Positions 14,915 to 22,293 of a stretch of DNA of 22,293 nt are shown piece after piece. The stretch spans positions 1-22,293 of the forward strand of contig JAEWUG010000012.1 in assembly GCA_023397215.1 (NCBI GenBank), given 5' to 3'. The first letter of the stretch is position 1. Every line of letters starts with the position of its first letter. The notes beneath the pieces are model-generated. The model worked only from the letters and a program-made list of their open reading frames with translations, had not been told where the DNA came from and searched no databases. Source of the DNA: Nanobdellota archaeon. Its GTDB lineage: Archaea > Nanobdellota > Nanobdellia > Pacearchaeales > GW2011-AR1. A program made the position numbers and the translations under genes.

Positions 14915-16603
14915 ATGAAAGAAAAAATCGCAAAATTAATTTCTAAAGAAACAAAAATAAATATTGAAGAAATTAAAAAATTAATTGAGATACCTCCAAG
15001 CGATTCATTTGGAGATTATTCTTTTCCTTGTTATCAATTAGCAAAAATAAAAAAACAATCTCCCCTTCTAATCTCTCAAGAATTATCTAATAAATTAAGA
15101 AAGAATATATCTAAAGAAATTTCTTCTATTGAAGTTAAATCAGCCTATGTAAATTTTTTTATAGATAAGATTTATTTAGCAAAAAAGACTATTGAAAGAA
15201 CAAAAAATAAATCATGGGGAGAAATAAAAAATAATAATTCTCAAAACATTGGAATTGAATATCCTTCTCCAAACACAAATAAATCATTACATATAGGCCA
15301 TTTAAGAAATATAATAATTGGAGAATCAATTTCTCAAATAATGAAAAATGCAAATAATAATGTTTATCATTTAAATTTATATAATGACAGAGGAATTTTA
15401 ATTTCAAAAACAATGGTTGCTTATGAATTATTTGCAGAGAATATTAATCCATTAGAAAAAAAAATAAAGCCAGATAAATTTATTGCAGACTTATATGTTA
15501 AATTTAATAAAGAAGCAAAAAAGAATAAAGAACTAGAAGAAAAAGCAAAGGAAAAATTAAGACTTTGGGAAAATAAAGATAAAAAAACAATAGAACTTTG
15601 GAAAAAATTAAATTCTTGGGCATATCAAGGATTACAACAAACATTTGATTTATTTGGATTATCAAAAATAGATAAAAATTATTATGAAAGTGAAATTTAT
15701 ACTAGAGGAAAGGAAATAATAAATAAAGGAATAAAAAAAGGTTTATTTAAAGAAAAAGATAATGCTATAATTATTGATTTAAATAAAGAAAATTTAGGTG
15801 AGAAAGTTTTACTTAGAAGCGACAAAACATCTGTTTATATTACACAAGACTTATACTTAGCAGAACAAAAAATAAAAGATTTTAATTTAGACAGTTCTTA
15901 TTATGTTGTAGGAAATGATCAAGAATATCACTTTAAAGTTTTATTTACAATTTTAGAAAAATTAGGATTAAAAAAAGACTGGAAACATTTTTCATATGGA
16001 ATGGTAACTTTACCTAGTGGAAAGATGAAATCTCGAGAAGGGAATATTGTTTCAGCAGATGATTTTATCAAAGAAACACAAGAAATTGCAAAAAAAGGAT
16101 TAATAGATAGAAATCCAAAAATTAATAAAAATGAACTAGAAAAAAAAAGTTTAATTATAGCACTTGCTGCAATAAAATATTCTTTAATTAAAATAGACAT
16201 AAAAAAAGATTTAATATTTAATCCAGAAAAAGCTTTATCCTTTGAAGGAGATACTGGCCCTTATTTATTATATTCTTATGCTAGGGCAAATTCAATTTTA
16301 AAGAAAATTAAGTCAACACAAAAAGAATATAATATTATTGACTTAACAAATTCAGAAATAAAATTAATAAAGAAAATAAATAATTTTGAGAATATCTTAA
16401 CTGAAACATATCAAAATCTTACTCCAAATACTTTAGCAAATTATGTTTATGAACTCGCCCAAATATTTAATGAATTTTATCATAGTTGTTCAATTATAAA
16501 TTCAAAAGAAAAAGAGTTTAGATTAGATTTAGTAAAAGCATTTAAAAAAACATTAAAAAAATCATTAGACTTATTATCAATACAAACAATTGAAGAAATG
16601 TAA
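14915..16603 (+). CDS. argS: arginyl-tRNA synthetase
   Basis: This 562-aa class I synthetase charges tRNA-Arg. The ArgRS-specific N-terminal domain (about 1-85, with SFGDYSFPCYQLAK at 31-44) binds the tRNA D loop. The Rossmann domain has PSPNTNKSLHIGHLRN (117-132; HIGH at 126-129), and the KMSKS counterpart is GKMKSREGN (369-377). The C-terminal helical DALR domain starts near GPYLLYSYARANSIL and ends in the IEEM tail typical of the family. Length is normal. The ATG follows a T tract and hairpin with no Shine-Dalgarno sequence, so initiation is probably leaderless. Confidence 0.97.
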   Translation: MKEKIAKLISKETKINIEEIKKLIEIPPSDSFGDYSFPCYQLAKIKKQSPLLISQELSNKLRKNISKEISSIEVKSAYVNFFIDKIYLAKKTIERTKNKSWGEIKNNNSQNIGIEYPSPNTNKSLHIGHLRNIIIGESISQIMKNANNNVYHLNLYNDRGILISKTMVAYELFAENINPLEKKIKPDKFIADLYVKFNKEAKKNKELEEKAKEKLRLWENKDKKTIELWKKLNSWAYQGLQQTFDLFGLSKIDKNYYESEIYTRGKEIINKGIKKGLFKEKDNAIIIDLNKENLGEKVLLRSDKTSVYITQDLYLAEQKIKDFNLDSSYYVVGNDQEYHFKVLFTILEKLGLKKDWKHFSYGMVTLPSGKMKSREGNIVSADDFIKETQEIAKKGLIDRNPKINKNELEKKSLIIALAAIKYSLIKIDIKKDLIFNPEKALSFEGDTGPYLLYSYARANSILKKIKSTQKEYNIIDLTNSEIKLIKKINNFENILTETYQNLTPNTLANYVYELAQIFNEFYHSCSIINSKEKEFRLDLVKAFKKTLKKSLDLLSIQTIEEM

Positions 16604-16622
16604 TACTTTTTTAGAACCAAAG

Positions 16623-16631
16623 ATTTATAAA
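16623..16631 (+). promoter_or_regulatory. TATA box for the 16653 gene
   Basis: ATTTATAAA is centred 26 nt before the ATG at 16653 and lies after the argS stop, fixing this start (leaderless) over an in-frame TTG at 16590 inside argS. Confidence 0.6.
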
Positions 16632-16652
16632 CCATTATTCCGACAAAACACG

Positions 16653-16955
16653 ATGGTAAAACGAATTAAATTATTAGAAGACAATTTAAGTAATACAGAG
16701 AGATATGTATTAGGCGAATTAGATAGACAAAAAGAAGATTTTGTAAAAAGAGAATTAGTTGAAGGTTATTTAATACACATGGATAACATCAAAAAAATGG
16801 CTATGATGGTAATGAATCAAAAAGGTTATTGTTATCATGGCTTAGAAGACTTTTTTCAAAAAATAGATCAATCTATAGAAGAAGTTATTCAAAGAACACC
16901 AGAATATGTTTTAAACAACATAGAATACAAATCTAAAGAATATAAAATATCTTAA
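16653..16955 (+). CDS. small helical protein, unknown
   Basis: The 100-aa product is charged, with no membrane segment or cysteine pair, and looks mostly helical, with a heptad-like stretch in the first 45 residues (IKLLEDNLSNTERYVLGELD). I recognise no family. It lies 49 bp after argS and has its own TATA box at leaderless spacing, so it is probably a separate gene. Confidence 0.6.
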   Translation: MVKRIKLLEDNLSNTERYVLGELDRQKEDFVKRELVEGYLIHMDNIKKMAMMVMNQKGYCYHGLEDFFQKIDQSIEEVIQRTPEYVLNNIEYKSKEYKIS

Positions 16956-16960
16956 AAAAA

Positions 16961-16968
16961 TTTATATA
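16961..16968 (+). promoter_or_regulatory. TATA box for the 16990 gene
   Basis: TTTATATA is centred about 26 nt before the ATG at 16990; a clean leaderless promoter. Confidence 0.6.
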
Positions 16969-16989
16969 CTTATTATTTAATAAACTCTA

Positions 16990-17196
16990 ATGAGTAATAT
17001 TATTTCAATAGAAGAATATAAACATCATCAGTTATATTCTTCTGTTAAAACTTTTTATGATAATCCAAATTATTCTATAACAATAAAAGAATCAATAATT
17101 AAAGCATATAAAAATTATTTAGAATCTTTCCCTAAGAACAAAAAAATAATTAAAGATTTAATAAGTTTAGTAGAAGAAGAGTTAATAATCGAATAG
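16990..17196 (+). CDS. small hypothetical protein
   Basis: A 68-aa acidic-to-neutral protein, predicted helical, with no membrane segment, cysteine motif or family I recognise. Support comes from an intact frame, a TATTA-free leaderless promoter with a strong TATA box 26 nt upstream, and a stop just 2 nt short of the convergent zinc-ribbon gene, which leaves little unused sequence. Confidence 0.55.
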   Translation: MSNIISIEEYKHHQLYSSVKTFYDNPNYSITIKESIIKAYKNYLESFPKNKKIIKDLISLVEEELIIE

Positions 17197-17198
17197 AA

Positions 17199-17405
17199 TC
17201 AAAAAGTTTTAGTCCCACATTCTGGACAAAATTTTTCTCCACCTTCTAACAACCAATTACAGTTTTCACATCTTTTCTCTACTTTTCTTCTTTCTACAAT
17301 CGCTTCATAACCATCATGCCCAGATAAAATCTTACCCATAATACTTTTAATTTTATCATGATCTTCACCTTCTTCTTGGAATTTCCTTAAATCAAATCCA
17401 TCCAT
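17199..17405 (-). CDS. small zinc-ribbon protein
   Basis: The 68-aa product has a charged helical N-terminal part (about 1-43) and a C-terminal zinc ribbon, CENCNW...FCPECGTK, with two CxxC pairs. Such ribbons occur at protein termini as interaction or nucleic-acid modules. I cannot assign a role. It converges on the 16990 gene and diverges from the zinc-finger gene at 17459, with 53 bp between start codons and a possible shared TATA element. Confidence 0.7.
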   Translation of the reverse strand: MDGFDLRKFQEEGEDHDKIKSIMGKILSGHDGYEAIVERRKVEKRCENCNWLLEGGEKFCPECGTKTF

Positions 17406-17429
17406 CTTTAAGTTATAAAAAAGGAATAA

Positions 17430-17440
17430 TTTTTAAATTT
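17430..17440. promoter_or_regulatory. possible shared TATA element of divergent genes
   Basis: TTTTTAAATTT lies between start codons only 53 bp apart (17405 minus, 17459 plus), roughly 25-30 nt from each. Being nearly symmetric, it could seat TBP in either direction and serve two leaderless transcripts. Confidence 0.4.
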
Positions 17441-17458
17441 AATTATATTTAATCAATA

Positions 17459-17620
17459 ATGGTAAAAGAAAGATGTTTTTTATGTAAAGAAGAAATAAAA
17501 ACAGGATTTATGGATAAAATTATCGGAACTTCAATAAAATTAAAAAAACAAAATTATTTTATTTGTTCAGATTGTCAAAAGAAACATAAACAAAACTTAT
17601 TAAAAGAATTAGAAAAATGA
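17459..17620 (+). CDS. 53-aa C4 zinc-finger protein
   Basis: Translation from the ATG at 17459 gives a short basic protein with CFLC (Cys6, Cys9) and CSDC (Cys36, Cys39), a treble-clef or ribbon-like C4 site, and a lysine-rich end. I have an impression of similar tiny proteins in DPANN genomes but no name for them. The stop overlaps the ATG of the next gene by 4 nt (ATGA), so the pair is coupled. The TATA-like stretch at 17430-17440 fits leaderless initiation. Confidence 0.7.
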   Translation: MVKERCFLCKEEIKTGFMDKIIGTSIKLKKQNYFICSDCQKKHKQNLLKELEK

Positions 17621-17859
17621 AAAAATTAGAAGATAAATTAAATAAAACAAAAGAAACAATAAAATCAGGTTTAATTTATGGAACATTAGGCCTTTGTTCT
17701 TATGTATTATTAGAATATTTAATTTGTAAAACAGGAAATTATGGAAATTTCAATCAAGAATATTTAACAAATAATGTTCCTGTATTTTACGAAAATTTAC
17801 CAAAAGCCTTTTTTATATTTGGAGGAATTGGAGCTTTTTTTAAATTAGATGAAGAATAA
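17617..17859 (+). CDS. small membrane protein coupled to the zinc-finger gene
   Basis: An 80-aa protein with a charged N-terminal helix (MKKLEDKLNKTKETIK), a hydrophobic segment near 18-37 and a second, weaker one near 63-76 (AFFIFGGIGAFF). It overlaps the upstream zinc-finger gene by 4 nt, and its stop directly abuts the stop codon of the convergent gatA gene. Function unknown; genetic coupling hints that it works with the zinc-finger protein. Confidence 0.65.
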   Translation: MKKLEDKLNKTKETIKSGLIYGTLGLCSYVLLEYLICKTGNYGNFNQEYLTNNVPVFYENLPKAFFIFGGIGAFFKLDEE

Positions 17860-19197
17860 TTAAAGTAAATTACAAAAATTAAAAATTTCTTCCTCTGAAA
17901 AACAAGGACCCAAAATTTGTAGTCCAACTTTTTTTGAGTCTACTTCACCCATTGGAACACTAATCGCAGGAATTTGTGCAATGTTTGCAAGAACAGTAAA
18001 AACATCATAATTATACATTTCTTCAACAGAAATTTCTTCTCCAATTTTATGAGCTGTTTTTGGAACAGTGGGCATTAAAATAAAATCAACCTCTTCAAAA
18101 ATTAAATTAATTTTATCACTAATAAAAGATCTAGATTTTAATGCATCTCTATAATATTTACCTTCAAATTCTGCTTTTGTAATCTGAGAACCACCAATAA
18201 TTCTTCTCTGAACTTCAGGTCCACCAAAAATATCAATTGCTTTACCAAATCTTCTACCATCAAATTTTCTAGTTCCTGAAAAAAATTCTGTATAAACTAA
18301 AATATAATAAGTTTCAATAAAAATATCTAAAGGTAATTTAACAATTTTTATTTTAAAGTCTGTTTTTTTAGATATTTCTTCAATTGTTTTCTTAAATAAT
18401 AAATTAATTTCTTCGTCACAAAATCCTTCTACATCCACTATTCCAATTACTTTTTTTAATTTTTTCTTATAATTTTCTTCTCTTGTAGTATTATCAAAAT
18501 AATCATGACCTTTAATAATATCAAAAATTAATCTTGCATCAGAACAATTTTTTGTTAAAGGACCAATACAATCAAGACTCATACACATATCAATTAAACC
18601 ATAACGACTAACAGCTCCATAAGTAGGTTTTAATCCAATGATCCCACAATGACTAGCTGGATTTCTAATAGAACCACCAGTATCAGTTCCTAATGCAAAG
18701 TCACATAAATCAGCACAAACACTTGCAGCAGCACCAGAAGAAGAACCTCCAGGAATTAACTCAGGGTTTAATGGATTTTTTGTTGGTCCATAAGCACTTG
18801 TCTCACCAGATGCACCACAAGCAAATTCATCCATATTTACCATTCCTAAAAAAATAGCATCTTCTGATAATAATTTATTTATTACTGTTGCATTATATGG
18901 GGAAACATATCCTTCTAGAACTTTACTACCACAAGTAGTTTCAATACCTTTAACAGAAATACAAGATTTAACAGCAAAACAAATACCAGCTAATTTACCA
19001 ACATCTTTTTTTTCTTTAATCCTTTTATCAATCTCCTTTGCTTGATTAATAGCTTCTTCATTTAAACTAAGAAAAATATTCAAATCTTTAACCTTTTCAG
19101 TTGCAATTTTTTGACTATAATATAAAACATTTTCAACACAACTAAAATTACCCCTTTTAATTGCTTCAACTTTATCATTAATAGTTTTAAATTTCAT
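17860..19197 (-). CDS. gatA: Asp/Glu-tRNA amidotransferase subunit A
   Basis: An amidase-signature protein of 445 aa with the complete triad: Lys77 (FAVKS), cis-Ser152 (GGSSSG) and the nucleophile Ser176 (GTDTGGSIRNPAS). GatA releases ammonia from glutamine for the GatB kinase/transamidase. GatB and GatC are not in the window. Since gatD shows that GatDE handles tRNA-Gln, this GatCAB is probably used for Asp-tRNA(Asn). Length is a little below the usual 470-485, with a short C-terminal end. I use the ATG at 19197, not the in-frame TTG at 19215, because an AT box (about 19216-19228) lies 25 nt upstream. The gene follows the TrmB-like regulator by 31 bp. Confidence 0.93.
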   Translation of the reverse strand: MKFKTINDKVEAIKRGNFSCVENVLYYSQKIATEKVKDLNIFLSLNEEAINQAKEIDKRIKEKKDVGKLAGICFAVKSCISVKGIETTCGSKVLEGYVSPYNATVINKLLSEDAIFLGMVNMDEFACGASGETSAYGPTKNPLNPELIPGGSSSGAAASVCADLCDFALGTDTGGSIRNPASHCGIIGLKPTYGAVSRYGLIDMCMSLDCIGPLTKNCSDARLIFDIIKGHDYFDNTTREENYKKKLKKVIGIVDVEGFCDEEINLLFKKTIEEISKKTDFKIKIVKLPLDIFIETYYILVYTEFFSGTRKFDGRRFGKAIDIFGGPEVQRRIIGGSQITKAEFEGKYYRDALKSRSFISDKINLIFEEVDFILMPTVPKTAHKIGEEISVEEMYNYDVFTVLANIAQIPAISVPMGEVDSKKVGLQILGPCFSEEEIFNFCNLL

Positions 19198-19228
19198 AAA
19201 AGACTTAAGAAACAAGTATTTTTAAATT

Positions 19229-20035
19229 CTATTGAATTTTTTTCATATCTTTCCAAGCAACATCAAACAATTGTTCTAATGCACTTGCAAAAAACTCAGT
19301 ATTAATCCAAACACCAAAATCATATGAAGGATGTACACTACCATCATCTAATAACATAAACATTAATTGAGAACCATCAACAATCATAAACCTAGCTTTT
19401 AATCCATCTACATCTCTTATCTCAGCAACTTTTGAGATTTCTTTAGCAATCTTTTTATTTTCATTATTTATTGGAGCAGCTATTCTAACCTTAACTCCTC
19501 TTTTTCTTGCTTTTTCTAAACTAGGCATTAAAACCTCTAATTTTCTATTTAATCCTTCTGCTGTTGTAACAAAAACAATTTTTTCTTGTGCATCTCTAAT
19601 TAACATGTCTAAATGATTATCAATATTCTGTCTTCCTTTAAGTGCTCCAGATAAATCAGTATGCTCAACATATTTTATCCCATCTTTAAATAAAACATTT
19701 AACTCATCTAATACATCATCACCTTTTAATCTCTCTAATCTAGCAGATCTTTCTTTTGCACTAACTATTAAATTTTTCTTAACTCTTTCAACAACTTCTT
19801 CTGGTTTTAATGCAACAAATTTAATTGGCTTACCTAATTTCATAACAATAAAACCTTTTTTTTCTAAACTCTCTAAAATATCATATGTTCTACTTCGAGG
19901 CACATCACTTATACTAGATAATTCACCAGCAGTAGAAGTACCACGAGATAAAAGAGCAGTCCAAACTTTAACCTCATAAAGGTTTAAATCAAAAATCTTT
20001 CTTAGTCTACTTAAAAATTCCTCTTTTACAATCAT
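19229..20035 (-). CDS. TrmB-family transcriptional regulator
   Basis: The 268-aa protein starts with a winged helix (about 10-75: YEVKVWTALLSRGTSTAGEL, then PRSRTYDILESLEKKGFI), the archaeal TrmB type of DNA-binding domain. A linker helix (about 78-105) leads to a C-terminal domain (about 115-265) resembling the phospholipase-D-like fold of TrmB proteins (KIVFVTTAEGLNRKL, GVKVRIAAPIN, DGLKARFMIVDG). The larger sugar-binding domain of classical TrmB is not present, so the effector is unknown. It precedes gatA by 31 bp on the same strand, but gatA has its own TATA-like box. Promoter spacing predicts a leaderless mRNA. Confidence 0.88.
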   Translation of the reverse strand: MIVKEEFLSRLRKIFDLNLYEVKVWTALLSRGTSTAGELSSISDVPRSRTYDILESLEKKGFIVMKLGKPIKFVALKPEEVVERVKKNLIVSAKERSARLERLKGDDVLDELNVLFKDGIKYVEHTDLSGALKGRQNIDNHLDMLIRDAQEKIVFVTTAEGLNRKLEVLMPSLEKARKRGVKVRIAAPINNENKKIAKEISKVAEIRDVDGLKARFMIVDGSQLMFMLLDDGSVHPSYDFGVWINTEFFASALEQLFDVAWKDMKKIQ

Positions 20036-20056
20036 ATTCTATAAAACGGATTATAC

Positions 20057-20065
20057 TATTTAAAT
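20057..20065 (-). promoter_or_regulatory. TATA box of the TrmB-family gene
   Basis: Minus strand reads ATTTAAATA, centred 26 nt before the ATG at 20035, within the 79-bp gap after ileS. No clear palindromic operator was recognised. Confidence 0.55.
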
Positions 20066-20114
20066 GTTTCTTTTATTTGTTTTACCAACGAGAAGTGAAA
20101 AATATCTGATTTTT

Positions 20115-22293
20115 TTATACCCTCAAAAAACCAAAAAAATATTCTTTTTCTTTTATTTTACCTTTCTCTTCAAACAAAAGATTTTCATGATTTTTTTCAA
20201 AAACTAATTCTATTGCATTAACTTTTTCTAAAATTAATTTCATCTCTTCACCTAAATAATCACAAAAGTCTTTATCAAAATATAATTTAATTTGATTGTC
20301 TCTAGTTAATTGTGCTTTTTTTCTACCTGCTTGTATTTTCCTAGTAATTTCCCTAGCATATCCTTCTCTTTCTAAATTTTCAGTCAATTTCAAGTCTAAT
20401 TCAACTTTTAAAAAATCACCTTTCATTAATTTAATTTCTTTAACATTTAATTCTGATTTAATTATTTCAGTTTCTTCTTCATTTAAAGATTTAATTCCAC
20501 TAACAATTGCTTTATTAAGAGGCCATTTTAATCCTATTTGATTTTTATCTCGTTCTTTTAATCCATCTGAAACAATTTGTTTTATCTTATTCATATTTTC
20601 AAGCAATTTTGTCTCTTCAATATTTGAATATTCTGGCCAAGATGATAAATGAACAGATTCACCTGAACTATAAATATTATGATAAATAACTTCACTAGTA
20701 AAAGGAATAATTGGAGCACAAACTTTTGCTAATCTGTCTAAAACAAATCTTAAAATAACACTAACATCTCTTTCTTCATCATTAAATCTATCTCTATTTA
20801 ATCGAACATACCAAGTAGACAAATCATCAACAAAATTTCTTATTTCATTTGTTGCTTTAACAGTATTATATTCTTCTAAATAACAAGTTACATTTTTAAC
20901 AAAATCATTTAAACGACTAATCATCCATTTATCAATTAATTTTTTAGGTTTAGGTATTTCTAAATTACCTTCTAATTTATACAAAGAATAAAATTTATTA
21001 ACATTATACATTAAAAGTAAAACTTTTTTATATGCTTCTTCAACACCTTTAACAGAAAAATTAAGATTATCTGCATTCATAACAGGACTATTCATAAGAT
21101 AAAATCTCATTGCATCAACACCATATTTATCAATTAAACCTCGAGGATCTGGATAATTATTCTTACTCTTACTCATCTTTTGTCCATCTTCTGATAAAAT
21201 TGTCCCAGTAGTTACTACATTTTCAAAAGGAATATCATCAAACAAGATTGCAGATAAGACATTCATATAATAAAACCAAGCCCTAACTTGACCAATATAC
21301 TCTGCAACAAATTGAGCAGGAAAATTTTTCTCAAAAAAATCTTTATTCTCAAAAGGGTAATGAAATTGAGCAAAAGTCATTGATCCAGATTCAAACCAAC
21401 AATCAAGCACTTCAGGAACTCGCTTAAATTCCTTATTATTTTTAACTAAAATTATTTCATCTAAATAATCTTTATGTAAATCAATTTCTTCTTTAGGCAA
21501 ATTTTTAGCATATTTCTTTAATTCTTCAATACTTCCAATAACTAATCTTTCACCATCATCACTTTCCCAAATTGGAATTGCTGTTGCCCAGTATCTATTC
21601 CTTGAAATATTCCAATCAGGAGCTGTTTCTAAAGTATATTTAACTCTTCCTTGTTTCAAAAATTCAGGATACCAATTTAATTTATTATTTAATTCTAAAA
21701 GTCTAGGTTTTATTTTTTGAATATTTACAAACCAAGCAGGAATTGCCCTATACATCAATTTTGTATCACATCTATAACAAAAAGGATATTCATGTTCTAT
21801 TTTTTTAACTAAAACTAAATCATTTCTTTTTCTTAAAAAGTCAATTATTTTTTCATTAGAATCATGAATATATTCACCTTTAAAATCTGAAACAATTTCT
21901 TTAAATAAACCCTTTTCGTCTACAGAATCAATTACACTAATACCATATTTTTTACAAACATCATAATCATCTTCACCAAAATTAGGGGCAGTATGAACAA
22001 TACCAGTTCCATCTTCTGCAGTCACAAATTCAGCTAAAAGAATTTTAAATGCGTTTTTAGTATCTTTAAAATAATTAAATAAAGGAACAAATTTTTTATT
22101 CTCAAGTTCTTTACCTAAAACAGTTTTAACAATTTCATAATCTTCTTTATTTTTATAAAAACTCTCAATTAAATCTTTAGCTAAAACATAAATCACATCA
22201 TCTTTTTTATCTAATAAATATAAATATTCTAAATCAGGATTTACAGTCAATGCTAAATTACTAATTAAAGTCCAAGGAGTAGTAGTCCAAGCA
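20115..22293 (-). CDS. ileS: isoleucyl-tRNA synthetase, 5' part cut by window edge
   Basis: The frame is open to the right edge: codons before 22250 read AWTTTPWTLISNLALTVNP, the conserved TTTPWT region at the border of the editing domain, so the leucine codon at 22250 is not the start. About 726 C-terminal residues are present; the HIGH motif lies outside. Visible are the editing-domain GTGIVHTAPNFGEDDY, the zinc-site-like CYRCDTKLMYR, WNISRNRYWATAIPIW, the KMSKS loop in DGQKMSKSKNN, and the helical anticodon-binding domain (WMISRLNDFV, NRDRFN, IIPFTSEVIY). The pattern is the archaeal/eukaryotic IleRS class. Its stop is 79 bp before the TrmB-family gene on the same strand. Confidence 0.96.
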   Translation of the reverse strand, partial: AWTTTPWTLISNLALTVNPDLEYLYLLDKKDDVIYVLAKDLIESFYKNKEDYEIVKTVLGKELENKKFVPLFNYFKDTKNAFKILLAEFVTAEDGTGIVHTAPNFGEDDYDVCKKYGISVIDSVDEKGLFKEIVSDFKGEYIHDSNEKIIDFLRKRNDLVLVKKIEHEYPFCYRCDTKLMYRAIPAWFVNIQKIKPRLLELNNKLNWYPEFLKQGRVKYTLETAPDWNISRNRYWATAIPIWESDDGERLVIGSIEELKKYAKNLPKEEIDLHKDYLDEIILVKNNKEFKRVPEVLDCWFESGSMTFAQFHYPFENKDFFEKNFPAQFVAEYIGQVRAWFYYMNVLSAILFDDIPFENVVTTGTILSEDGQKMSKSKNNYPDPRGLIDKYGVDAMRFYLMNSPVMNADNLNFSVKGVEEAYKKVLLLMYNVNKFYSLYKLEGNLEIPKPKKLIDKWMISRLNDFVKNVTCYLEEYNTVKATNEIRNFVDDLSTWYVRLNRDRFNDEERDVSVILRFVLDRLAKVCAPIIPFTSEVIYHNIYSSGESVHLSSWPEYSNIEETKLLENMNKIKQIVSDGLKERDKNQIGLKWPLNKAIVSGIKSLNEEETEIIKSELNVKEIKLMKGDFLKVELDLKLTENLEREGYAREITRKIQAGRKKAQLTRDNQIKLYFDKDFCDYLGEEMKLILEKVNAIELVFEKNHENLLFEEKGKIKEKEYFFGFLRV

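Noticed and set aside
15928..16200. Minus-strand frame of 90 codons
   Set aside because: Antisense to the argS catalytic region containing the KMSKS-type motif; no independent support.
16590..16652. TTG start of the 100-aa protein inside the end of argS
   Set aside because: A TATA box at 16623-16631 sits 26 nt before the ATG at 16653, and the upstream extension is just the out-of-frame end of argS.
19198..19215. Upstream TTG start for gatA
   Set aside because: It falls in the probable promoter region and lacks a ribosome-binding site; the ATG at 19197 gives a normal GatA start.
20296..20541. Plus-strand frame of 81 codons
   Set aside because: Antisense to the ileS C-terminal domain; no promoter or ribosome-binding site seen.
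22248..22250. TTG at 22250 as an ileS start
   Set aside because: The frame continues upstream to the window edge with the conserved TTTPWT motif, so the true start is outside.

Overview
The window reads as a chromosomal piece of a very AT-rich archaeon, most probably a reduced DPANN-type lineage (Woesearchaeota/Pacearchaeota-like; the exact phylum is an inference from composition and gene style, not shown by a marker such as 16S). Archaeal identity is clear from the aCPSF1/FttA nuclease, proteasome beta subunit, aIF2-beta, aIF1A, Dim2-like KH protein, ABCE1, GatD, a TrmB-family regulator, an A1:U72 initiator tRNA and TATA boxes lying about 25 nt in front of start codons. No mobile element, CRISPR array, phage gene or origin was seen.

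Layout. 1-4038 (minus): proteasome beta subunit, the termination nuclease aCPSF1/FttA, and a TIM-barrel protein cut by the left edge. 4188-6426 (plus): a translation cluster of aIF2-beta, a DUF5679 zinc ribbon, a small membrane-anchored protein, DUF424, aIF1A and Dim2-like KH protein, followed by tRNA-Asn(GUU) and a four-helix membrane protein. 6960-9191 (minus): a RimK-type ATP-grasp ligase overlapping a RimB-like retropepsin, an ATP-cone/Mrr-nuclease fusion and an initiator-like tRNA-Met. 9308-9721 (plus): a small membrane protein. 9761-12731 (minus): gatD, aspS, an orphan tRNA-like 3' half and tRNA-Leu(UAA). 12834-17196 (plus): ABCE1, a lysine-rich tail-anchored protein, argS and two small unknowns. 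17199-17859: a zinc-ribbon protein divergent from a zinc-finger/membrane-protein pair. 17860-22293 (minus): gatA, a TrmB-type regulator and ileS, cut by the right edge.

How the genes fit. Nearly everything serves information flow: charging (AspRS, ArgRS, IleRS), transamidation (GatD for tRNA-Gln, GatA for a GatCAB enzyme), initiation (aIF1A, aIF2-beta), ribosome recycling (ABCE1), small-subunit maturation (Dim2) and transcription termination (aCPSF1). The AspRS is bacterial in type, lacks the GAD insertion, and carries His29 and Gly79, which match the known signature of non-discriminating bacterial AspRS. With gatA and gatD both present, Asn-tRNA(Asn) is probably made from Asp-tRNA(Asn).

Most worth a second look: the compact AspRS, the tRNA-like 3' half at 12519-12580, the odd initiator tRNA (C33, U50-U64 mismatch), the RimK/retropepsin pair beside the ATP-cone nuclease, and a two-class promoter layout (leaderless housekeeping genes versus Shine-Dalgarno-led small or membrane proteins).
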